Below, piece by piece: positions 58,201 to 64,000 of a DNA stretch of 64,000 bases. Numbering within the stretch: position 1 is the first letter of the stretch; the number at the start of each line of letters is the position of its first letter. The translations under genes were made by a program, and so were the position numbers. The DNA comes from Microbacterium sp. 4R-513 (lineage in GTDB: Bacteria; Actinomycetota; Actinomycetes; Actinomycetales; Microbacteriaceae). The notes beneath the pieces were generated by a model that was not told where the DNA came from, made no database searches, and was given only the letters and a program-made list of their open reading frames with translations. The DNA lies in the NCBI RefSeq assembly GCF_011046485.1, contig NZ_CP049256.1, forward strand, positions 3,472,001-3,536,000, in the 5' to 3' direction.

Positions 58201-59860
58201 GCCGACCAAGGTCTACCCCTGGGTGGCGCGGACTCGGCATGCGACGGCCGGTGTCGGTCTCATCTCGCCGCCGCCGCACCACGACATCTACTCGATCGAA
58301 GACCTCAAGCAGCTCATCTTCGACCTGAAGCGCGCCAACCCCCGGGCACGGGTCCACGTCAAACTCGTGAGCCAGTCGGGCATCGGCGCGGTGGCCGCCG
58401 GCACCGCGAAGGCCCTCGCCGACGTCATCCTCGTCTCGGGCCACGACGGCGGAACGGGCGCGAGCCCGCTGAACTCGCTCAAGCACGCGGGCACCCCGTG
58501 GGAGCTCGGCCTCGCCGAGACGCAGCAGACGCTCATCCTCAACGGCATGCGCGACCGCGTCGTCGTCCAGGTCGACGGACAGCTCAAGACCGGGCGCGAC
58601 GTCGTCATCGGCGCCCTGCTCGGCGCCGAGGAGTTCGGCTTCGCGACGGCTCCGCTGGTCGTGTCCGGGTGCGTCATGATGCGCGTGTGCCACCTGGACA
58701 CGTGCCCCGTGGGCGTCGCGACGCAGAACCCGGTTCTGCGGCAGCGCTTCAACGGCAAGCCCGAGTTCGTCGTGAACTTCATGGAGTTCATCGCCGAAGA
58801 GGTGCGCGAGTACCTCGCGGAGCTCGGCTTCCGCTCACTCGACGAGGCGATCGGCCGCACGGAGCTCCTCGACATCAACGGCGCGGTCGACCACTGGAAG
58901 GCGAACGGCCTCGACCTCGCCCCGGTGCTCGAGGGTCCGGCCTTCGCCGACGACGAGCCGCGACGCAACCGCCGCGGGCAGAAGCACGAGCTCGACGAGC
59001 ACTTCGACGTGCAGCTCATCGAGCGCGCGCAGGACGTCGTGGCGCACGGCGGCGAGCTGAAGATCGAGCTTCCGATCCGCAACACCGAGCGGGCCGTCGG
59101 CACGATGCTCGGCCACCACGTGACCCGTGCGCACGGGCAGAACGGCCTCCCGACCGGCTCGATCGTCATCGAGCTCAAGGGCTCCGCCGGACAGTCGTTC
59201 GGCGCGTTCATGCCCGCGGGCATCACGCTGCGGCTCGAGGGCGACTCGAACGACTACGTCGGCAAGGGCCTCTCGGGTGGGCAGATCGTCATCCGCCCGC
59301 CGAAGGGCGCGACGTTCGCGGCGTCCGAGAACGTCATCGCGGGCAACGTCATCGGCTACGGCGCGACACAGGGGACGATGTTCCTGAGCGGCGTCGTCGG
59401 CGAGCGCTTCTTCGTGCGCAACTCCGGGGCGACCGCGGTCGTCGAGGGCGTGGGCGACCACGCGCTCGAGTACATGACCGGCGGCCTGGCCGTCATCCTC
59501 GGCAAGACGGGCCGCAACCTCGGCGCGGGGATGTCCGGCGGCATGGCGTACGTGTACAAGCTCGACGAGGCCCTCGTCAACCGCGAGGCTCTCGCGGCGG
59601 GCGAGCTCGTCCTGGGCGAGCTGGGATCGGGGGATGCCGAGATCCTGCGCGACCTGCTGACGCAGCACGTCGCCGAGACGGACTCGTCGCTCGCGGCATC
59701 CCTGTTGGAAGACTTCGAAACAGTGCTGGACGACTTCGTCCGCGTGCTGCCGCGGGACTACGCGGCCGTGCTGCAGACACGGCAGGAGGCCGTCGCGCAG
59801 GGGCTCGACCCCGACGGCGACGTCGTCTGGAACCGCATCCTGGAGGTGACGGGTGGCTGA
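55274..59860 (+). CDS. gltB: Glutamate synthase, large (alpha) subunit
   Basis: GltB makes glutamate from glutamine and 2-oxoglutarate with GltD. The 1528-residue protein has a short propeptide and the nucleophile Cys33 in [15 protein letters not shown], which becomes N-terminal after processing. It then has the glutaminase domain ([20 protein letters not shown]), the central domain, the FMN barrel with [15 protein letters not shown] and [20 protein letters not shown], the 3Fe-4S Cys cluster beginning at C1133 ([15 protein letters not shown]), and the Gly-rich beta-helix end ([14 protein letters not shown]). I chose ATG 55274; a start at 55259 would add five residues. The end overlaps gltD by eight bases. 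Confidence 0.97.
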   Translation: MASSPRHNARPSGPTGFPEKQGMYNPAFEKDACGLAMVATLRGEPGHDIIALALTALRNLEHRGAIGSDAGTGDGAGILTQMPDAFLRAVVDFELPPVGEYAAGMIFLPLDDEERAAQKAGIEELAASENLTVLGWREVPTEDENLGKLAYAARPAFEQLFVSRPAVGDQAALSGIALDRRVYRLRKRARTELDAYFVSLSSRTLGYKGMVTTLQLEPFYPDLSDERFMSELAVVHSRYSTNTFPSWPLAQPLRMLAHNGEINTVNGNRNWMRARQSQLESELLGDIEPLLPICTTGASDSASFDEVLELLTLTGRSLPHAIMMMVPEAYEKQLDIDPKLRSFYEYHSMQMEPWDGPAALIFTDGTLVGATLDRNGLRPGRWTETTDGLIVIGSETGVLDFEPERIKRRGRLRPGRMFLVDTAQRRIIEDDEIKRSLAELEPWQDWLDKGRVRLAELPEREHIVHPIASITRRQRTFGYTEEEVRILLTPMGQTGAEPLGAMGSDTPVAVLSDRPRLLFDYFTQQFAQVTNPPLDSIREEVVTSLSLGLGPERNLLTWGPDHTRVVTLDFPVIDNDELAKIQHIDTALPGRTSVTIRGLYRVEAGHKGMQKRLAQMCDEVDQAIEDGAEFIVLSDRDSNKDLAPIPSLLMLAAVHHHLIRNQTRMKCGLVVEAGDVREVHHVATLIGYGASAVNPYLAMETVEYLVRAGYITGIAPEKAVKNLIKALGKGVLKIMSKMGISTVSSYAGAQVFEAIGLSQEFVEKYFTGTETKLGGVGLDVIASENAARHAYAYPEDAAVRAHERLWTGGEYQWRRDGSPHLFNPETVFRLQHSTRTRRYDIFREYTKLVDDQASELKTLRGLFKLRTGVRPAVPIDEVEPVSSIVKRFSTGAMSYGSISKEAHETLAIAMNSIGAKSNTGEGGEDVDRLLDPERRSAIKQVASGRFGVTSLYLTESDDIQIKLAQGAKPGEGGQLPPTKVYPWVARTRHATAGVGLISPPPHHDIYSIEDLKQLIFDLKRANPRARVHVKLVSQSGIGAVAAGTAKALADVILVSGHDGGTGASPLNSLKHAGTPWELGLAETQQTLILNGMRDRVVVQVDGQLKTGRDVVIGALLGAEEFGFATAPLVVSGCVMMRVCHLDTCPVGVATQNPVLRQRFNGKPEFVVNFMEFIAEEVREYLAELGFRSLDEAIGRTELLDINGAVDHWKANGLDLAPVLEGPAFADDEPRRNRRGQKHELDEHFDVQLIERAQDVVAHGGELKIELPIRNTERAVGTMLGHHVTRAHGQNGLPTGSIVIELKGSAGQSFGAFMPAGITLRLEGDSNDYVGKGLSGGQIVIRPPKGATFAASENVIAGNVIGYGATQGTMFLSGVVGERFFVRNSGATAVVEGVGDHALEYMTGGLAVILGKTGRNLGAGMSGGMAYVYKLDEALVNREALAAGELVLGELGSGDAEILRDLLTQHVAETDSSLAASLLEDFETVLDDFVRVLPRDYAAVLQTRQEAVAQGLDPDGDVVWNRILEVTGG

Positions 59861-61322
59861 CCCGAAAGGCTTTCTGAAGGTCACCGAGCGCGAGCTTCCG
59901 CCTCGCCGCCCGGTGCCGGTGCGCATCCTCGACTGGAAAGAGGTGTACGAGCCGGGCGACTCGGCGGTCATCCGCCGGCAGGCCGGACGCTGCATGGACT
60001 GCGGCGTGCCGTTCTGCCACAAGGGCTGCCCGCTCGGCAACCTCATCCCGGAGTGGAACGACCTCATGTGGCGCGGCGAGGGCCGCGGCGCGATCGAGCG
60101 TCTGCACGCGACGAACAACTTCCCCGAGTTCACGGGGCGGCTCTGCCCGGCGCCGTGCGAGAGCGCGTGCGTTCTCGGGATCAACCAGCCCGCCGTCACG
60201 ATCAAGCAGATCGAGGTCTCGATCATCGACGAGGCGTTCGGCAACGGCTGGGTGGAGCCCGAGCCGCCGGGACGTCTCACGGGCAAGACGGTCGCCGTCG
60301 TGGGCTCGGGTCCCGCGGGTCTCGCGGCCGCGCAGCAGCTCACGCGCGCCGGCCACACCGTCGCCGTGTTCGAGCGCGACGACCGCATCGGCGGACTCCT
60401 GCGCTACGGCATCCCGGACTTCAAGATGGAGAAGAAGCACCTCGAGATGCGTCTTCGCCAGATGCGCGACGAGGGAACGCGCTTCCGCGCGGGCGTCGAG
60501 ATCGGCAAGGACATCTCGTGGAGCGACCTCCGGGCGCGCTACGACGCCGTCGTGGTCGCCACGGGCGCGACGCTGCCGCGCGACCTCCCGATCCCGGGTC
60601 GTGACCTCGCGGGGGTGCACTTCGCGATGGAGTACCTCGTCGAGTCCAACCGCGCGACGGCCGGCGACTCCGTGCCGAACCAGATCACCGCCGAAGGCAA
60701 GCACGTCGTCGTCATCGGCGGCGGCGACACCGGCGCCGACTGCATCGGCACGGCGCACCGCCAGGGCGCACTGAGCGTCACGAACCTGGCCATCGGCCGC
60801 CGCCCCCCGGGCGAGCGTCCCGAGCACCAGCCCTGGCCCATGACGCCGACGGTGTTCGAGGTCCAGTCCGCCCACGAGGAGGGCGGCGAGCGGTCGTACC
60901 TCGCCTCGACCGTCGAGTTCGTGGGCAACGGTGCGGGCGAGGTCCGCGCCATCCGCGTGGCCGAGACGGAGTACGCGGCCGACGGCCGGCGCATCCCCAA
61001 GAGCGGCACGGAGCGCGAGATCCCCGCGGACCTCGTGCTCATCGCCATGGGCTTCACGGGCCCCGAGCGAGCCCTCGTGGAGGAGCAGCTCGGCACGCAG
61101 TTCACCGGGCGCGGCAACTACGAGCGCGCGAGCGACTTCCACTCGACGACCCCCGGCGTCTTCGTCGCGGGCGATGCGGGGCGCGGGCAGTCGCTCATCG
61201 TGTGGGCGATCGCGGAGGGCCGTGCGGCCGCCGCGTCCGTCGACGCGTACCTCATGGGCGAGACCGCCCTGCCGGCCCCCGTGCGGGCCGACGATGTCGC
61301 GATAGGCCTCCAGCCCGCGTAG
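59853..61322 (+). CDS. gltD: Glutamate synthase, small (beta) subunit
   Basis: GltD takes electrons from NADPH to GltB. The 489-residue protein has two N-terminal 4Fe-4S Cys groups, [17 protein letters not shown] near 49 and [13 protein letters not shown] near 100, then the FAD-binding [17 protein letters not shown] and the NADPH-binding [15 protein letters not shown]. The [19 protein letters not shown] end is typical. It starts with GTG inside the end of gltB, so the two subunits are made together. Confidence 0.96.
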   Translation: MADPKGFLKVTERELPPRRPVPVRILDWKEVYEPGDSAVIRRQAGRCMDCGVPFCHKGCPLGNLIPEWNDLMWRGEGRGAIERLHATNNFPEFTGRLCPAPCESACVLGINQPAVTIKQIEVSIIDEAFGNGWVEPEPPGRLTGKTVAVVGSGPAGLAAAQQLTRAGHTVAVFERDDRIGGLLRYGIPDFKMEKKHLEMRLRQMRDEGTRFRAGVEIGKDISWSDLRARYDAVVVATGATLPRDLPIPGRDLAGVHFAMEYLVESNRATAGDSVPNQITAEGKHVVVIGGGDTGADCIGTAHRQGALSVTNLAIGRRPPGERPEHQPWPMTPTVFEVQSAHEEGGERSYLASTVEFVGNGAGEVRAIRVAETEYAADGRRIPKSGTEREIPADLVLIAMGFTGPERALVEEQLGTQFTGRGNYERASDFHSTTPGVFVAGDAGRGQSLIVWAIAEGRAAAASVDAYLMGETALPAPVRADDVAIGLQPA

Positions 61323-61325
61323 GCT
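61320..61325 (+). promoter_or_regulatory. Possible pyk -10 box sharing the gltD stop codon
   Basis: TAGGCT begins with the gltD TAG stop. It would give a pyk leader of about 56 nt. A second candidate, CATATT near 61355, cannot be ruled out. Confidence 0.35.
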
Positions 61326-61387
61326 GACGGAGGTCATTTCGACCGCTTTCCCGACATATTCCCCTCCCACCCACGGAGCACATACGG

Positions 61388-62830
61388 ATGAGACGCGCCA
61401 AGATCGTCGCAACCCTCGGCCCCGCAACCTCGACGTACGAGATGGTCCGCGCGATCATCGAGGCCGGCGTCGATGTCGCGCGGTTCAACCTGAGCCACGG
61501 CGATTACTCCGTGCACGAGAACAACTTCGCCAACGTCCGGAAGGCTGCTGACGACGCAGGTCGTCCCGTCGCGATCCTCGTCGACCTGCAGGGCCCGAAG
61601 ATCCGCCTCGGAAAGTTCGAGAACGGACCGCACGAGCTCGCCGTCGGCGACATCTTCAAGATCACGACCGAGGACATCCTCGGCACCAAGGAGATCGTCT
61701 CGACGACCTTCAAGGGGCTGCCGAACGACGTCAAGCCCGGCGACTACCTGCTCATCGACGACGGCAAGGTGCGCGTTCAGGTGGTCGAGACCGACGGGAC
61801 CGTCGTCACCACCAAGGTGATCGTCGCGGGCCCGGTGTCGAACAACAAGGGCATCAACCTGCCCGGCGTCGCGGTCAACGTGCCGGCACTCTCCGAGAAG
61901 GACGAGGCCGATCTCCGCTGGGGCCTGCGCATCGGCGCCGACCTCATCGCGCTGTCGTTCGTGCGCGACGCCAAGGACATCCAGCGCGTCCACGTCATCA
62001 TGGCCGAGGAGGGGCGCCACGTCCCCGTCATCGCCAAGATCGAGAAGCCGCAGGCGGTGGACAACCTCGAAGAGATCATCGACGCGTTCGACGGCATCAT
62101 GGTCGCCCGTGGCGACCTCGGCGTCGAGCTGCCCCTCGAGGCCGTTCCGATCGTCCAGAAGCGCGCCGTCGAGCTGTGCCGCCGCATGGCCAAGCCCGTC
62201 ATCGTCGCCACGCAGATGCTCGAGTCGATGATCGAGAACCCCGTCCCGACGCGCGCCGAGACCAGCGACGTCGCCAACGCCGTGCTCGACGGCGCCGACG
62301 CGGTCATGCTCTCGGGCGAGACGAGCGTCGGCAAGTACCCCGTCGGCGTCGTCGAGACGATGGCCCGCATCGTGCAGTCGACCGAGGAGCACGGCCTCGA
62401 GCGCATCCTCCCGCTCACCGCGAAGCCCCGAACGCAGGGCGGCGCGATCACCCTCGCCGCCGTCGAGGTCGCCGACTTCGTCGAGGCGAAGTACCTCTGC
62501 CTCTTCACCGAGTCGGGCGATACGGCGCGCCGCATGTCGCGCATCCGCTCGAAGATCCCAATGATCGCCTTCACGCCCGAGCCGGCCATCCGCCGCCGCA
62601 TGGCGATCACGTGGGGCGTCAGCTCGACGCTCGTCGAGCACGTGCCGCACACCGACCGGATGTTCATCCAGGTCGACGACTACCTCCTGTCGAACGACCT
62701 CGCGAAGGTCGGAGACAAGGTCGTCGTCATCTCGGGATCGCCCCCCGGGATCATCGGCTCGACGAACGACATCCGCGTCCACAAGGTCGGGGACGCGGTG
62801 CACGGGGCAGCCCCGATCTACCGTCAGTGA
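61388..62830 (+). CDS. pyk: Pyruvate kinase
   Basis: Pyruvate kinase makes pyruvate and ATP from phosphoenolpyruvate at the end of glycolysis. The 480-residue protein has MRRAKIVATLGPATST, ARFNLSHGDY, VDLQGPKIRLGKF, the catalytic Lys in VPVIAKIEKPQAVDNL, and GIMVARGDLGVELPLEAVP with metal ligands, and MLSGETSVGKYP. The C-terminal allosteric domain is complete. GGAG lies ten bases before the ATG at 61388. A hairpin follows the gene. Confidence 0.97.
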   Translation: MRRAKIVATLGPATSTYEMVRAIIEAGVDVARFNLSHGDYSVHENNFANVRKAADDAGRPVAILVDLQGPKIRLGKFENGPHELAVGDIFKITTEDILGTKEIVSTTFKGLPNDVKPGDYLLIDDGKVRVQVVETDGTVVTTKVIVAGPVSNNKGINLPGVAVNVPALSEKDEADLRWGLRIGADLIALSFVRDAKDIQRVHVIMAEEGRHVPVIAKIEKPQAVDNLEEIIDAFDGIMVARGDLGVELPLEAVPIVQKRAVELCRRMAKPVIVATQMLESMIENPVPTRAETSDVANAVLDGADAVMLSGETSVGKYPVGVVETMARIVQSTEEHGLERILPLTAKPRTQGGAITLAAVEVADFVEAKYLCLFTESGDTARRMSRIRSKIPMIAFTPEPAIRRRMAITWGVSSTLVEHVPHTDRMFIQVDDYLLSNDLAKVGDKVVVISGSPPGIIGSTNDIRVHKVGDAVHGAAPIYRQ

Positions 62831-62865
62831 CGCTCACCCGACACGGGCGAACGACACGCATCCGG

Positions 62866-62895
62866 ATGGCCCTCGCTCGCTAGAGTGAGGGCCAT
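62866..62895 (+). terminator. Hairpin after pyk that contains the next -10 box
   Basis: ATGGCCCTCGCT (62866-62877) pairs over twelve positions, with one G-U, with AGTGAGGGCCAT (62884-62895). The six-base loop and right arm hold TAGAGT (62881-62886), the probable -10 box of the following gene. No T run follows, so it may be a weak or factor-linked terminator, or an operator-like dyad. Confidence 0.5.
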
Positions 62896-62938
62896 TCGGC
62901 GTCTTCAGTGGAACGTCGTCACTCGAAAGGGCTCGGCC

Positions 62939-63313
62939 ATGTTCTTCTGGTGGTTGCTGTGGTTCTTCTACTTCGCCGCATACCTGTACGTGATCATCTT
63001 CGTGATCCGCGACCTCTTCCGCGATCACAAGGCGAACGGATGGATCAAGGCGCTGTGGATCATCCTGCTCATCTTCGTGCCGTTCCTGACGGGGCTCATC
63101 TACGTCATCGTCAACGGCAAGGGCATCGCCGAGCGCGAGTACGAAGCGCGGCGCATGGCTCCCGAGAACGACTCGTACACCCCGCAGGCCTCGTCCAGCC
63201 CGTCTGAGGACATCGCGCGCGCCAAGGCGCTCCTCGACGCCGGCACGATCTCACAGGGCGAGTTCGACGCTCTCAAGAGCAAGGCGCTCGGCAACCAGTA
63301 CTTCGGCGCGTAG
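62939..63313 (+). CDS. Membrane protein with PLDc_N-like region and SHOCT domain
   Basis: The 124-residue product has two membrane helices (MFFWWLLWFFYFAAYLYVII, and WIKALWIILLIFVPFLTGLI around 35-55) of the PLDc_N type. It ends in a SHOCT motif, SEDIARAKALLDAGTISQGE, a short helical hairpin often found at protein termini. Function is unknown. I chose ATG 62939, preceded by AAAGG; an ATG at 62885 would add 18 basic residues. Confidence 0.8.
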   Translation: MFFWWLLWFFYFAAYLYVIIFVIRDLFRDHKANGWIKALWIILLIFVPFLTGLIYVIVNGKGIAEREYEARRMAPENDSYTPQASSSPSEDIARAKALLDAGTISQGEFDALKSKALGNQYFGA

Positions 63314-63327
63314 CGCCGTACGACGAT

Positions 63328-63363
63328 GAAGAGCGGATGCCTCGGCCGAGGCATCCGCTCTTC
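63328..63363. terminator. Perfect 36-bp palindromic terminator
   Basis: Bases 63328-63345 are exactly complementary to 63346-63363, giving an 18-bp arm on each side with no spacer. It starts 14 bp after the TAG of the SHOCT protein gene and ends 20 bp before the next start. Its centre has GGATGCC and its complement. No T run follows on the + strand. Confidence 0.75.
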
Positions 63364-63383
63364 GCATGGGAGGCGGGGCGAGC

Positions 63384-64000
63384 GTGAGCGCTGAGCAGCC
63401 GAACCCGCCCGGCGGCCGCCGCGTGCACTGGCTGGAGCTCTTCTTCGACCTCGTGATGGTCGCGTGCATCGGGCAGATCGCGCACACGATGCACGGCGAT
63501 CCCGACTGGGCGGCCGCGGCCGTGTTCACTCTGCTGCTCGCAGCGGTCTGGTGGGCATGGGTCAACGCCACGATCACCATGAACCTGTTCGGCGCACGGG
63601 TGACGTCGATGATCTGGACCGCCGTGATCCTCGCGATGGCCGCCATGGGACTCATGGCGGCCGCCGCTCCCGAGGCGCTCGGCGACCGCGCGGCCGCCTT
63701 CGCCATCGGCAACGCGGCGATCAGGGCGATCTGGATGGTCCCGTGGTTCGTCAAGCGCCGCATCACCGGCCTCCCGTGGTGGCGACCCGTCGCGTACAAC
63801 ATCGTGCCGATCGGACTCTGGCTCGTCTCCATCGCGGTTCCGCAGCCGTGGCAGGTGCTCCTCTGGGTGCTGGCCGTCGCGATCGAAGTGGCGCTCCTCG
63901 GCAGGGTGGGCGATCACGGCTGGGTGCGCGACTCGATCGACGTCGACCATGCCGTCGAGCGGGTCGGCCTGCTCGTCGTGATCGTCTTCGGCGAGTCGAT
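63384..64000 (+). CDS. Low temperature requirement protein A (LtrA)-like membrane protein, 3' end outside window
   Basis: The frame is open to the end of the window (205 residues). It has the LtrA-family opening HWLELFFDLVMVACIGQIAH and repeated membrane helices, with VERVGLLVVIVFGES at the end of the visible part. LtrA was named from a Listeria cold-growth mutant; its activity is unknown. I prefer GTG 63384, with GGGAGGCGGGG upstream; an ATG at 63366 is in frame and would add six residues. Confidence 0.85.
   Translation, partial: MSAEQPNPPGGRRVHWLELFFDLVMVACIGQIAHTMHGDPDWAAAAVFTLLLAAVWWAWVNATITMNLFGARVTSMIWTAVILAMAAMGLMAAAAPEALGDRAAAFAIGNAAIRAIWMVPWFVKRRITGLPWWRPVAYNIVPIGLWLVSIAVPQPWQVLLWVLAVAIEVALLGRVGDHGWVRDSIDVDHAVERVGLLVVIVFGES

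Noticed and set aside
1..64000. tRNA or rRNA genes
   Set aside because: I looked for cloverleaf arms with TTCGANNC-type T loops and for rRNA core words and found none I could support.

Overview
The window is high-GC actinobacterial chromosome, most likely from the family Microbacteriaceae and probably Microbacterium. This is inferred from gene order, an actinobacterial IHF fused to guanylate kinase, TANNNT promoters with several apparently leaderless mRNAs, many ATGA/GTGA stop-start overlaps and near-universal TGA stops. I could not run a search. Nearly all of it is conserved core housekeeping DNA, densely packed and mostly on the + strand. No rRNA, tRNA, CRISPR array, prophage or insertion sequence was recognised.

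Layout. 1-7694: Holliday junction genes (ruvC partial, ruvA), then protein export (yajC remnant, secD, secF) and the stringent-response gene relA. Between ruvA and yajC lies about 1.27 kb of AT-rich, non-coding, foreign-looking sequence; ruvB and the first part of yajC are absent. 7673-13978: an AbiEi-like protein, a DUF349 protein, a small membrane protein, rarA, a NUDIX hydrolase, rpsD and an Ala-rich membrane-anchored protein. 14043-26084: alaS (broken by a 1-nt frameshift), ruvX, mltG, the shikimate genes aroE-aroC-aroK-aroB, an MFS exporter, aroQ, efp and nusB. 26107-30318: a small accessory block with an ECF41-type sigma factor, its divergent SDR/epimerase partner, an MBL-Rieske protein and a membrane protein. 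30448-45981: the pyr operon (pyrR-pyrB-pyrC-membrane protein-carA-carB-pyrF) behind a PyrR-binding RNA leader, then mIHF-gmk, rpoZ, metK, priA, fmt and rsmB. 46005-64000: a structured intergenic element, glsA diverging from rpe, hisE-hisG-hisF-hisI, a tryptophan-linked membrane protein, trpC-trpB-trpA, lgt, gltB-gltD, pyk, a small membrane protein and the start of an ltrA-like gene.

How the genes work together. The window joins chorismate synthesis (aroB, aroQ, aroE, aroK, aroC) to late tryptophan steps, carries most of de novo UMP synthesis under one pyr leader, holds four histidine steps, and has the ammonia-assimilating glutamate synthase. Regulation readable from sequence: a PyrR RNA site, an ECF41 target promoter (TGTCACA-N16-CGTC) reading into the epimerase gene, an inverted repeat around the relA -10 box and ribosome-binding site, and a repeated -10 plus 6 nt plus start-codon arrangement suggesting leaderless mRNAs.

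Two anomalies stand out and may be artefacts of sequence or assembly: the 1.27 kb block replacing ruvB, and the frameshift in the essential gene alaS. I did not find a convincing new multi-gene system; the most interesting new observations are regulatory and structural.
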